Source of the DNA: Hymenobacter siberiensis
GTDB lineage: Bacteria > Bacteroidota > Bacteroidia > Cytophagales > Hymenobacteraceae
Length of the DNA stretch: 64,000 bases
Assembly (NCBI RefSeq): GCF_018967865.2
Contig: NZ_JAHLZY020000001.1
Coordinates: 620,001 to 684,000 of the forward strand
Direction: 5' to 3'
Shown here: piece after piece, positions 1 through 7,788 of the stretch
Layout of the letters: the number at the start of each line of letters is the position of its first letter
How positions within the stretch are numbered: the first letter of the stretch is position 1
Position numbers and translations under genes: made by a program
The notes under the pieces: generated by a model
Told to the model about the DNA's origin: nothing
The model's input: only the letters and a program-made list of their open reading frames with translations
The model's database searches: none

Positions 1-574
1 CGCAGGCCACGTTCTCGATGGCGCGGGCGCGGAGCAGCGTGCGCCAGGCGGTGCGGCGCACGGCGGGCCAGTTGGCCACGTACAGCAGCAGGTCGTAGGG
101 CGCGACGGGCTGGTTGCGGCTCCAGACGGGGAAGCGCAAGTCGTAGCATACCAGCGGGCAGATGCGCCAGCCGCGCCAGTCCTCCACCAGGCGCTCGTGG
201 CCGGGGGTGTAGGTGTGCTGCTCGCCGGCCAGCGTGAAGAGGTGGCGCTTGTCGTAGCAGCTCAGGCTGCCATCGGGGCGCACCCAGAGCAGGCGGTTGT
301 AGAAGTAGCCGTCTTCCTCGATGATGACGCTGCCGGTGATGACGGCATCGTGGTCGGCGGCGCGCTGGCGCATCCAGGCCACGGTTTCGCCCTGCATGGT
401 TTCGGCCTGGGCGGCGGCCTCCATGCTGAAGCCGGTGGTGAACATCTCGGGCAGCACAATGAGGTCGGCGGGGACGGTTTGCCGGGCCAGAAACTGGTCG
501 AAGGCGGTGCGGTTGGCGGCGGCATCGTGCCAGTGCAGCGCGGTCTGAATAAAGGAAACGGTGAGGTCGGACAT
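1..574 (-). CDS. Nitrilase-superfamily amidase, YafV/omega-amidase type (3' end outside window)
   Basis: Carbon-nitrogen hydrolase, most like E. coli YafV, an omega-amidase that hydrolyses 2-oxoglutaramate-type amides in the cytoplasm. The ATG is at 574 and the frame runs off the left edge, leaving about 191 N-terminal residues of a family usually near 255. The catalytic triad is visible: Glu about 43 in PEMFTTGFSM, Lys about 109 in YDKRHLF, and the nucleophile Cys about 143 in VCYDLRFPVWSRN. The last motif is close to that of YafV. The plus-strand frames over this region are antisense shadows. A divergent gene starts at 669, so 575-668 is a shared promoter region. The family is confident; the exact substrate is inferred. 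Confidence 0.9.
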   Translation of the reverse strand, partial: MSDLTVSFIQTALHWHDAAANRTAFDQFLARQTVPADLIVLPEMFTTGFSMEAAAQAETMQGETVAWMRQRAADHDAVITGSVIIEEDGYFYNRLLWVRPDGSLSCYDKRHLFTLAGEQHTYTPGHERLVEDWRGWRICPLVCYDLRFPVWSRNQPVAPYDLLLYVANWPAVRRTAWRTLLRARAIENVAC

Positions 575-668
575 GGGGTGGGAATGCTTTTGTGGCCCGT
601 AAGCTACGGCGCGGCGCAGTTGCGGGCGGAGCGGCCCTCAAATTATCAACGCGCTCAACCGTGTTACT

Positions 669-1934
669 TTGCGAAAAACCATGCTCCTTATGCCCACCCG
701 CGCCCAGGCTCCGGCCGTGCCCCGCCTCACGTATCTGCGCATCAAAAACTACCGCACCCTGCGCGACGTGGAGTTTCGCGACCTCACGCCGCTCACGGTG
801 CTGATTGGGCCAAACGGCAGCGGCAAATCCACGGTGCTGGATGCACTGGATTTTCTGGCGGAAGCGGTTGGGGGGGATTTAAAAGATGCTTGCGATAAGC
901 GGAACCGGTTCGCGGGAATGCGAACGCGAGGAAGTGAAGGCAGCATTTCGTTTGAAATAGTAATAAGCGGTTTCCCTTATCTAGGTCAGTTGAAATACAT
1001 CTTAGAATTAGAAGAAGGTGATAAGGGAAAAATACTGGTGAAGGAATGGTTGGCAGTGAAGGATGATAGCACAGAAGAATTGCTATTGACCACTGAGCCT
1101 GCTAGAAAAGAAGGATGGACCGACTTCATTTCATCACTAAATACTGAGCAGTCTGACGATGACAAAATTGAAAAGCCAGTTAAAATTTCGATTAGCAGTT
1201 CGTCGCAAGTGATGCTGGGATATGCTTTCGCAGTGAATTCAAAATTGAGCATATATGCACATGCCGTAATTGATACGCTAAAATCCTACCGCTATATCCA
1301 CCTCACCGACGACCACCTGAAAGGCTATTCCGACGCCGGCCCGCGCGAAAAGCTTTCGCCCAATGGCGACAACCTGCCCAACGTGCTCTATTACCTGCAC
1401 ACCAAACACCCGGAAACCCTCGCCAAAATCACGGCGCAGATGCGGAAATGGGTGCCGGGACTGTCCGACATCGTCCCGGAAATAACCTCGGATGAGCGAA
1501 TCCTGCTGCGGTTCAGGGATGCCGAATTTGAGAAGCCGCTGCCGGCGCAATACATGTCGGACGGCACCATGCGGCTGGCCGCCCTGCTCACGCTGCTTTA
1601 TGAGCCCGACGCGGCCGGGCTGCTGGGCCTGGAGGAGCCGGAAAACGAGCTGCACCCGCAGCTACTGGCCGGGCTGGCCGAGGAGCTGATTGACGCGGCG
1701 GAGCTGCGGCAGCTGCTGGTGGTCACGCATTCGCCGGCCCTGCTCAATGCCCTGGCCCCCGAGCAGGTATGGATACTGCATCGCGGGGCCGATGGCTACA
1801 CCCAGGCCACGCGGGTGGCCGACTTGCCGGGCATCCCCGCGATGGTGGAGGAAGGTTCGCCGCTGGGCTACCTGTGGTCGCGTAATTTCTTCGACGTGGG
1901 CAACCCGCTGGACCTGCCAGCTCCGATTAAATAG
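669..1934 (+). CDS. AAA15-family ATPase (OLD/RecF-like), first gene of a two-gene module
   Basis: ABC/SMC-like ATPase of the AAA15 (AAA_21) type. Walker A GPNGSGKST lies at residues 47-55, a signature-like SDGTMRLAALL near 295, Walker B LLGLEEPENELHP near 317-330, and the switch His in VVTHSP near 352. At 421 residues it has the compact head without a long coiled coil. ATG codons at 681 and 690 are also possible starts; 669 is the longest. The stop is 5 bp before the next gene, which has Toprim-like motifs, so the two are probably co-transcribed. The middle (about 940-1290) is visibly AT-rich with different codon use, while both ends match the GC-rich genome, suggesting transfer or rapid divergence of the sensor region. 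A defence role is inferred from architecture. Confidence 0.85.
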   Translation: MRKTMLLMPTRAQAPAVPRLTYLRIKNYRTLRDVEFRDLTPLTVLIGPNGSGKSTVLDALDFLAEAVGGDLKDACDKRNRFAGMRTRGSEGSISFEIVISGFPYLGQLKYILELEEGDKGKILVKEWLAVKDDSTEELLLTTEPARKEGWTDFISSLNTEQSDDDKIEKPVKISISSSSQVMLGYAFAVNSKLSIYAHAVIDTLKSYRYIHLTDDHLKGYSDAGPREKLSPNGDNLPNVLYYLHTKHPETLAKITAQMRKWVPGLSDIVPEITSDERILLRFRDAEFEKPLPAQYMSDGTMRLAALLTLLYEPDAAGLLGLEEPENELHPQLLAGLAEELIDAAELRQLLVVTHSPALLNALAPEQVWILHRGADGYTQATRVADLPGIPAMVEEGSPLGYLWSRNFFDVGNPLDLPAPIK

Positions 1935-1939
1935 CGGCC

Positions 1940-2548
1940 ATGCAGATTGACTTTCTGGTCGAGGAAATTTCGCCCCAAGCGGCCTTGGACCAGCTGTTGC
2001 CGCGCCTGTTGCCGGGCCATTCGTATCGCGTGCGGGTATTCGAGGGCTGGCAGGATTTGTTGGGCCAGCTGAAAGCCCTGCTGCAAGGCTACCACAAGCG
2101 GATATTTCGGGAAGGGCAAACGGATTTGCGGGTAGTGGTGCTGCTGGATGGCGACGGCATCTGCGAGCGGCGCAAAGCGGCGCTGGAAGCAAAAGCACGG
2201 GAGGCGGGCTTACGCACCAAAACCACCGCCGGCCCCGGCGAGGTATTCCACGTCCTCAACCGGATAGCCGTGCAGGAGCTGGAGGCGTGGTGGCTCGGCG
2301 ACCGGGAAGCCATTATGGCCGCCTACCCCGGCGTGAAGCCGCACCATTTCAAGGGCCTTGACCGCGAGCCCGACGCTCCGCTTAAACCAAATGAGGTGCT
2401 GTGGAGCGTGTTGAAGCAGGGCCGCTACTTCGCCACGGGCAAGCGCAAAACGCAATGGGCCACGGATATCGGCCGGCACGTTGACCCGGCCCGGAATACG
2501 TCCGCCAGCTTCCGGTATTTCTGCGAGGGCCTGGCGGCGTTGCGCTAA
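1940..2548 (+). CDS. DUF4276-like protein with Toprim-type motifs, partner of the AAA15 ATPase
   Basis: A 202-residue protein resembling DUF4276. Motifs suggest a Toprim-like metal site: an acidic VEE at residues 8-9 after the first strand, a DxD in VVLLDGDG near 70-72, and a conserved-looking QELEAWWLGD near 111-120. Toprim domains use one Glu plus a DxD to bind Mg2+ in nucleases and primases. The start lies 5 bp after the ATPase stop, which implies translational coupling. ATPase plus Toprim-like partner recalls PARIS (AriA AAA15 with AriB, DUF4435) and OLD-type systems, where the ATPase senses or restrains and the partner cuts nucleic acid. The Toprim assignment here is from motifs only; nuclease activity is not shown. 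Confidence 0.75.
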   Translation: MQIDFLVEEISPQAALDQLLPRLLPGHSYRVRVFEGWQDLLGQLKALLQGYHKRIFREGQTDLRVVVLLDGDGICERRKAALEAKAREAGLRTKTTAGPGEVFHVLNRIAVQELEAWWLGDREAIMAAYPGVKPHHFKGLDREPDAPLKPNEVLWSVLKQGRYFATGKRKTQWATDIGRHVDPARNTSASFRYFCEGLAALR

Positions 2549-2575
2549 CGGCCGCCGCTCACTAACCACTGACCA

Positions 2576-3907
2576 CTACACAATCGCCTTTTCCTCCATA
2601 TCCTTTTCCACCAGCGGGGCTTTGGTTTTGCCGATGATGTAGCGCAGGCCCTTATCCTGGGTCAAGTAATTCCAGGCCCAGGAGAAAAATACGGCGACGC
2701 GGTTGCGGAAGCTGACCAGCGAAATGACGTGGACGAAGCTCCAGGCCAGCCAGGCAATGAAGCCGTCGAGGTGGAATTCGCGGCCGAAGAGCTTGATGTC
2801 GGCCACGGCGTGGTTGCGGCCGATGGTGGCCATCGTGCCCTTGTCGTGGTACTCGAAGTTTTCCATGAGCTGGCCGTTGAGCTGGCGCTTGAGGTTGCGG
2901 CCCAGCCAGTCGCCCTGTTGCAGGGCGGGCTGGGCCACCATGGGGTGGCCGTCGGGGGTGGCGTCGGTTTTCATGATGGCGATGTCGCCGATGGCGAATA
3001 CGTTCTCGTAGCCGTGCACGCGGCTGTAGCCGTCCACCAGGTAGCGGTTGCCGGCCAGCAGGCAGTCGGCGTTGAGGCCCGCGATGGGTGCGCCCGTCAC
3101 GCCCGCCGCCCAAATCAGGGTGCGCGCAATGAGCTGCTGGCCGTTGTTCAGCGTCACGGTGTAGCCGTCGTAGGACTTCACCCGCGTATCGAGCCACACC
3201 TGCACGCCCAGCTTCTTCAGGTATTCCAGGGACTTGGCCGAGGAGTTGGCCGACATGCCTTTCAGCAGCACCGGCCCGCTCTGCACCACGTGGATGTCCA
3301 TTTCCTTGAAGTCGATTTCGCGGTAGTCCTTCGGGAAAACGTGGGTGCGCAGCTCGCTGAGCGCCCCCGCAATTTCGACGCCTGTGGGGCCGCCGCCCAC
3401 AATCACAAAATCCAGCATGCTGTTCAGCTGCTCGTAGTCGCCGAGCTGCAGGGCCTGCTCGAAGTTGGAGAGCACGGTATTGCGCAGCTCGATGGCATCC
3501 TCTACGCTCTTGATGGCAATGGCATTTTTAGCCATCTCGGCATCGCCGAAGTAGTTGGTGGTGGCCCCGGTGGCCAGCACCAGGAAGTCGTAGCGAACGA
3601 GGCCGATGCTGGTTTCCACCACCTGCGCCTCGGGGTCGACGCTGGTAACTTCGGCCAGCCGGAAGTAGAAATTCTCCTGGTGGTTGAGGATTTTGCGGAA
3701 CGGCGACACGATGTCGCCCTCATCGAGCCCGGCCGTGGCCACCTGGTACAGCAGCGGCTGAAAGGCGTGGTAGTTCTGCTTGTCAATCAGCACCACCTGC
3801 ACCGGCGCATCGGCTAGGGCCTTGGCCAGCTCCAGGCCGCCGAAGCCGCCGCCCACAATCACCACGCGTGGTTTGCCGAGGTCGTCAATTTTCGTTAGCC
3901 CTTCCAT
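2576..3907 (-). CDS. Type II NADH:quinone oxidoreductase (NDH-2)
   Basis: FAD-dependent dehydrogenase that passes electrons from NADH to quinone at the cytoplasmic membrane without pumping protons. At 443 residues it has the family length. The first Rossmann fold carries VVIVGGGFGGLELA (residues 15-28, FAD) and the second VIVGGGPTGVEIAGAL (near 168-183, NADH). AAGVTGAP and FAIGDIA give the FAD-binding C-terminal part. A hydrophobic patch near 385-420 (FIAWLAWSFVHVISLVSF) is the membrane anchor typical of NDH-2. It ends 28 bp from the convergent DUF4276-like gene. ATG start at 3907. Confidence 0.93.
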   Translation of the reverse strand: MEGLTKIDDLGKPRVVIVGGGFGGLELAKALADAPVQVVLIDKQNYHAFQPLLYQVATAGLDEGDIVSPFRKILNHQENFYFRLAEVTSVDPEAQVVETSIGLVRYDFLVLATGATTNYFGDAEMAKNAIAIKSVEDAIELRNTVLSNFEQALQLGDYEQLNSMLDFVIVGGGPTGVEIAGALSELRTHVFPKDYREIDFKEMDIHVVQSGPVLLKGMSANSSAKSLEYLKKLGVQVWLDTRVKSYDGYTVTLNNGQQLIARTLIWAAGVTGAPIAGLNADCLLAGNRYLVDGYSRVHGYENVFAIGDIAIMKTDATPDGHPMVAQPALQQGDWLGRNLKRQLNGQLMENFEYHDKGTMATIGRNHAVADIKLFGREFHLDGFIAWLAWSFVHVISLVSFRNRVAVFFSWAWNYLTQDKGLRYIIGKTKAPLVEKDMEEKAIV

Positions 3908-3982
3908 GCGGTAAAGATGCGGGCCAGACGCTGGCCCACCAATGGGCTGCTTACCGGCTTTGCGGGCCGGAGGTTGTCCGGC

Positions 3983-4435
3983 TTACTGCGCCGTGCGCCG
4001 AAACAGCAGGCGCGGGGCCGGCGTGGTGGCATCGTACAGCCGCAGCTCGTTGCCGCTGATTTCGTAGCGGGCCGTCAGGGCTAGGTTATCGAGGTAGCGC
4101 GTTTCCAAATCCTGCACGGGACAGGTGGCGCGGGTCGCAATCTGGGGCGTGATGTGCAGCTCCTGGCTGCCGGCTGCCAGGGCGTAGCGGCCGCTGAAAT
4201 TATTGCACGGCCCCAGGCCCACGGTGCAGGTGCCCAGCGCCACAAATTCAAGGTAGGACTTACTGGTTTCGGCGTAGCTGGAAGTTGCCACCGGGGTCTT
4301 GTCAATCTGCGTTAGCTGCCAGCGGCTTTGCAGCAGCGCGGTGGGCTGCGTTGGCAGGGTGGCGTCGTCTTTTTCGCAGCTGCCCAGCGCTAAAGTCATC
4401 AGCAATGCCAGGGGGAAAAGGCGGCGGGTGGTCAT
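3983..4435 (-). CDS. META-domain lipoprotein
   Basis: Small predicted lipoprotein with a META/HslJ-like domain. The chosen ATG at 4435 gives MTTRRLFPLALLMTLALGSCEKDD, a lipoprotein signal with the Cys in LGSC; an in-frame ATG 24 bp upstream (4459) would add eight residues before the basic region. The mature part has LLQSRWQLTQI and a Cys-containing GLGPCNNFSGRY, the usual core motif of META proteins, and ends in LLFRRTAQ. HslJ relatives are linked to heat or novobiocin stress in E. coli; the function here is unknown. The MITE-like element begins 34 bp upstream of the start, inside its probable promoter region. Confidence 0.85.
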   Translation of the reverse strand: MTTRRLFPLALLMTLALGSCEKDDATLPTQPTALLQSRWQLTQIDKTPVATSSYAETSKSYLEFVALGTCTVGLGPCNNFSGRYALAAGSQELHITPQIATRATCPVQDLETRYLDNLALTARYEISGNELRLYDATTPAPRLLFRRTAQ

Positions 4436-4468
4436 CAGATTGGTAAGCAGGTGTGGCAATGCAATAGT

Positions 4469-4613
4469 GAAGCTGTTTAGAAAGTCCCCGAACGGTCATG
4501 CAGCGCGCAGCATCTTGCTCGCATCGTCAGGCCCGTTCAACGATGCGAGCAAGATGCTGCGCTGCGCGCTGCATGACCGTTTGAGTACCTTTTGTGACTT
4601 TCTAAACAACTCC
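4469..4613. repeat. MITE-like palindromic element, copy 1 (145 bp)
   Basis: Begins GAAGCTGTTTAGAAAGTC and ends with the complement of GGAGTTGTTTAGAAAGTC: 18-bp terminal inverted repeats with two mismatches. The interior carries CGGTCATGCAGCGCGCAG and its complement around a second palindrome near 4515-4555. The flanks are AGT on both sides, compatible with a 3-bp target duplication. There is no coding capacity. Matching elements lie at 9090, 12248 and, inverted, 39499. Confidence 0.85.
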
Positions 4614-4780
4614 AGTAATAGAAAAACAAATAAGTTGGGAAGTAGGGCAGCGTAGGGCGTCAGAACCTCGGTGAATGGACGATTTAGCCGGGTGAAATCA
4701 GTTGTTATCGAACTCTTTACGTAAAGTCGGGCGTTGGCATTGTATTTCCCGCCACCGCTCACCAGCTAAATTATTCGCTT

Positions 4781-5227
4781 ATGAACGTGTTACCGCTTTG
4801 CTCATTGTTGATTGGCAGCAGCTTTCTGGGAGCCGCTGTGCCCGCCGCCTCGCGCGACGAAACCACCTCGGTTACGGTGGTTGTTTCGTCGCTGGTATCC
4901 ACCACTGCTTCCGTGCGGCTGTACTTCTACAACAACCGCGAAGGCTTCCTGAAAAGCGGGAAATGGGCCTTTTCCAAATCGGTAAAGCCCCAGGGCAAGA
5001 GCGAGTTCTCCCTGCCCGTCGAGCTGCCCAGGGGCGAGTGGGCCGTGGCCATTACCCAGGACCTGAACAACAACGACAAAATCGACAAGAACTTCCTCGG
5101 CATCCCCACCGAGCCTTATGCTTTTTCCAACAACGTGCGGCCTACCATCGCCGCGCCTGGTTTCGATGAATGCAAGTTCACCGTTGACGAGCCCGGCAAG
5201 GTGGTGAGCATCGTGCTCAAGGACTGA
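4781..5227 (+). CDS. DUF2141 secreted protein
   Basis: A 148-residue exported protein. The N-terminus has a signal peptide (PLCSLLIGSSFLGAAVPAASR, cleavage near residue 24). The remainder is a DUF2141 beta-sandwich: VRLYFYNNREGF, then GEWAVAITQDLNNNDKID, then GIPTEPYAFSNN. The phrase DLNNNDKID(K)NFLGIPTE(P)YAFSNN is the hallmark of the family. DUF2141 proteins are periplasmic or extracellular and uncharacterised, although the DxNxND loop looks like a calcium site. A strong terminator follows at 5272, so it is probably a single-gene unit. The MITE copy 1 ends 167 bp upstream. Confidence 0.88.
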   Translation: MNVLPLCSLLIGSSFLGAAVPAASRDETTSVTVVVSSLVSTTASVRLYFYNNREGFLKSGKWAFSKSVKPQGKSEFSLPVELPRGEWAVAITQDLNNNDKIDKNFLGIPTEPYAFSNNVRPTIAAPGFDECKFTVDEPGKVVSIVLKD

Positions 5228-5271
5228 GCCGGAAGCCGCCTGCGTGGGTATCCCAACTCAGAATAGGCCAG

Positions 5272-5303
5272 GCCGCCGCTGCATTTGCAGCGGCGGCTTT
5301 TTT
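5272..5303 (+). terminator. Rho-independent terminator after the DUF2141 gene
   Basis: An 11-bp perfect GC stem (GCCGCCGCTGC / GCAGCGGCGGC) with an ATTT loop, followed by six T residues, 45 bp after the stop at 5227. Confidence 0.92.
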
Positions 5304-5386
5304 ATGTCCCAATGCAACCTCCTACCTAAAGGCGGGAGGTTACGGTAAATGAGGGTGTCAGGAAATGATTAAATAAAATCAAAATC

Positions 5387-5418
5387 TTGTTATATTTATT
5401 GAAAATGCTTTAGATTTG
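5387..5418 (+). promoter_or_regulatory. Bacteroidota-type promoter for the T9SS protein gene
   Basis: TTG at 5387-5389 and TAGATTTG at 5411-5418 match the -33 (TTG) and -7 (TAnnTTTG) elements of the Bacteroidota primary sigma factor, with a 21-nt spacer in an AT-rich tract. Transcription would begin near 5425, which excludes the in-frame ATG at 5416 and supports the start at 5458. Confidence 0.75.
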
Positions 5419-5457
5419 CTACATCATTTTTATGTTTTAGTTTTTCTTTTTTTCGTT

Positions 5458-7302
5458 ATGGAAAAATTCTATGCTGCTGTATCCGGCACCAAAGGGTGCG
5501 TTGCTCGTAAGCTGGCTGTGCTGGCTGGCACCCTGTTGTTTATGACAATTGGGGCTGGTAATTCCTTGGCGCAGTGCATCAGCTGCACCATTTCCATCAA
5601 CAGCACGAATGCCAATGCTGGCTTTGTGCTGGTCGGGGGCGAAACCGTCACCATTGGCAGCGGGGTAAGCTACACGGGTGGGCTGAGCGTGCGAGGTAAT
5701 AATGTGACGATTATCAACAACGGCACCATCGCCGGCAATGCCGGGCTGACCGTAAACAACGGCCTTACCGGCACGCTGATACACAACCTGGGCGCGGTAC
5801 CCTCGCAGAACATCGAGTTGAATTCGCCGGTCACCATCAACAATGGGAGCCGCGATGGCGGCACCACGGTGTTAGCCGGGGCCACTTGGTCGGGCTACGT
5901 GGGCAATGACTTTAAAGCGCCCATTACTGTTAATAACTATGCGTCGTGGACGGCTCAGATTCAGGACCTGCCCGGGGGCACCATCACCAACAAGCGAAAC
6001 GCGACCTGGACGCCTGACCTTACCAACGCCGGCAACCTGACCGTGGTGAACGAAGGCCGCTGGAGCGGCCACCTGCAAACCAGTGGCAATGCGGCCGTCT
6101 TCACCATCACCAACACCAGCACCGGCAACTGGGCGCAGGAGTCTACCTTCAACAGCGCCGCCCCCATTACCGTGAATAACCAGGGCCAGTGGCCCGCGCA
6201 GATAAACTACAACGGTGCCCTCACCGTGAACCACACCAGCGGGACCTGGACGGCTATTCTCGCCGGCACGGGCTCGCTGGTAGTAAACAACGGTGCCACC
6301 TGGGCCAAGGGCATTATCTTCCCCACACCCGGCCCTAACGCGTTTAATAACCCGGCCGGCTCCACGGCCACCCTCGACAGCTACCTGCGGATGGACGCGA
6401 CCATCACCATCACCAACGGCGGGGTGATGTTCATGACCAAGGGCATGAGCGACCTGAGCGCTAACTCGCTGCTTACCAACAGCCGCGGGGCCACGTTTCG
6501 GGTCACGGGCCAGTTCATCAGCAATGGGCGCGTAGATAACAGCGGTACCATCGCCGTGTCGGGTAATTTCACGAACGAAAACAGCGGAGTGTTTTCGGGG
6601 CCAGCAGCACCGCTGCGCGGCAGCATCACGGCCGGCGGCTACACCCGCAACTACGGCATCTTTGGCGCAACGGGCCGCCTCGATTTCTGCGACACCGATA
6701 CGCAGCCCAGGCTGGGGTTTGATATGCCGTCCGGCACGGTGGGCCCCAACACCACCTTCTGCTCGCTGCGCCCACTGCCCGTGGAGCTCACCAGCTTCAC
6801 GGCCGAAGTCGCGAATGGCAAAGTAGAGCTACGCTGGACTACGGCCACGGAGCGCAGCAGCGCCCGGTTTGTGGTAGAGCGCAGCGCCACCGGCGAGGCA
6901 TTCAGCGTCGTGCGCGATGTAGCCGCCCAGGGCAATGCCACCACCGCCACGGCATACGCTGCTACCGATGCCGCCCCCTTGGTCGGCCTGAGCTACTATC
7001 GCCTGCGCCAGGTTGATTTGGATGGCAGCGCCGAATACTCCCAGGTCGTAACCGTGAGCCGGAAGGCCGGCAACGAGTCCATCGGCCTATACCCCAACCC
7101 CGCTACCGACCGTCTCACCCTCGACCTCACCGCCCTGGCGGCCGCCCCCTGCGAAGTGCGCCTGCTGAGCCTGACGGGCCAGCTGCTGCGGTACGAAACC
7201 CTGGTGGGCGGACAGCTTCAGGAAGTTTCGCTGGTCGGCATCCCCGCCGGGCTCTACGTGCTGAAAGTGGGCAGCACGGTGCACCGCATCGAGAAGCACT
7301 AG
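5458..7302 (+). CDS. T9SS-exported repeat protein with type A sorting domain
   Basis: Secreted protein of 614 residues. The ATG at 5458 follows the promoter and gives a signal peptide ending near LAQC (KLAVLAGTLLFMTIGAGNSLAQ). Residues about 30-400 are a Thr/Asn/Gly-rich array in which short units such as ITVNN.G.W.AQI and LTVNHTSGTWTA recur roughly every 20-25 residues, resembling a beta-helix. A PVELTSFTAEVANGKVELRW-type module (near 455-540) follows, as in many T9SS cargo proteins. The end is a type A sorting domain with IGLYPNPATDRLTLDL and GLYVLKVGS. The sorting domain directs export and cell-surface attachment. Adhesion or surface structure is plausible but unproven. Confidence 0.88.
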   Translation: MEKFYAAVSGTKGCVARKLAVLAGTLLFMTIGAGNSLAQCISCTISINSTNANAGFVLVGGETVTIGSGVSYTGGLSVRGNNVTIINNGTIAGNAGLTVNNGLTGTLIHNLGAVPSQNIELNSPVTINNGSRDGGTTVLAGATWSGYVGNDFKAPITVNNYASWTAQIQDLPGGTITNKRNATWTPDLTNAGNLTVVNEGRWSGHLQTSGNAAVFTITNTSTGNWAQESTFNSAAPITVNNQGQWPAQINYNGALTVNHTSGTWTAILAGTGSLVVNNGATWAKGIIFPTPGPNAFNNPAGSTATLDSYLRMDATITITNGGVMFMTKGMSDLSANSLLTNSRGATFRVTGQFISNGRVDNSGTIAVSGNFTNENSGVFSGPAAPLRGSITAGGYTRNYGIFGATGRLDFCDTDTQPRLGFDMPSGTVGPNTTFCSLRPLPVELTSFTAEVANGKVELRWTTATERSSARFVVERSATGEAFSVVRDVAAQGNATTATAYAATDAAPLVGLSYYRLRQVDLDGSAEYSQVVTVSRKAGNESIGLYPNPATDRLTLDLTALAAAPCEVRLLSLTGQLLRYETLVGGQLQEVSLVGIPAGLYVLKVGSTVHRIEKH

Positions 7303-7305
7303 TGG

Positions 7306-7779
7306 CTAGTCGCCCCGAAACGAGTGCAGGCCGCGCGCCAGCCGCTCGGTCAGCGTCAAGGCGCGGCGGATGCGGGTTTCGGGCTGCTTGGCCCCGGCCA
7401 CCAGCCGGGCCATGGCCCGGCGGTGCGAACCGCTGTAGCTGTTGACGGCGGTTTCGGCCTCGGGCCAGGCGGCGAGGGCTTCGGCCAGCTCATCGGGCAG
7501 GTCGACGTGGTCAGGGTCAATGCTGATTTCCAGCTCATCGCCCAGCCTGATGCCCACGGCGGCGCACACGTCCTTGTTCAGCATGGGGTAGCGCCCGCCG
7601 CCTTCCAGCGGCAGCAGTCCCAGCCGCAGCGCGTGCCCGCGAATGGTGACGATGACGCGCCTCGCGGCCTTGCCACTGAGGGCTGTCAGCACTTCGGCCG
7701 GCACCACAATGGTCTGGGTGGGCATGAAGCTGGGGCCGCCCGGCTCCAGCACGGCGTGGAAATAGAGGGGAGTAGGCAT
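7306..7779 (-). CDS. DUF1905 / YdeI (OmpD-associated)-like protein
   Basis: A 157-residue cytoplasmic protein. The N-terminal half is a DUF1905 beta-barrel (YFHAVLEPGG...TIVVPAEVL, then PLEGGGRYPMLNKDVCAAVGIRLGD near 55-80). The C-terminal half is a YdeI/OmdA-like helical segment (AALAAWPEAETAVNSYSGSHRRAMARLVAGAKQPETRIRR split across residues 105-145), the family that includes a bacteriocin-protection protein. The function is uncertain. It starts 10 bp downstream of proA on the same strand and is probably read through from the pro operon. Its stop is 3 bp from the stop of the convergent T9SS gene. Confidence 0.85.
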   Translation of the reverse strand: MPTPLYFHAVLEPGGPSFMPTQTIVVPAEVLTALSGKAARRVIVTIRGHALRLGLLPLEGGGRYPMLNKDVCAAVGIRLGDELEISIDPDHVDLPDELAEALAAWPEAETAVNSYSGSHRRAMARLVAGAKQPETRIRRALTLTERLARGLHSFRGD

Positions 7780-7788
7780 GACGTACTG

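Noticed and set aside
5416..5457. Upstream ATG for the T9SS protein at 5416
   Set aside because: It lies inside the -7 element of the proposed promoter, and the extra residues spoil the signal peptide.
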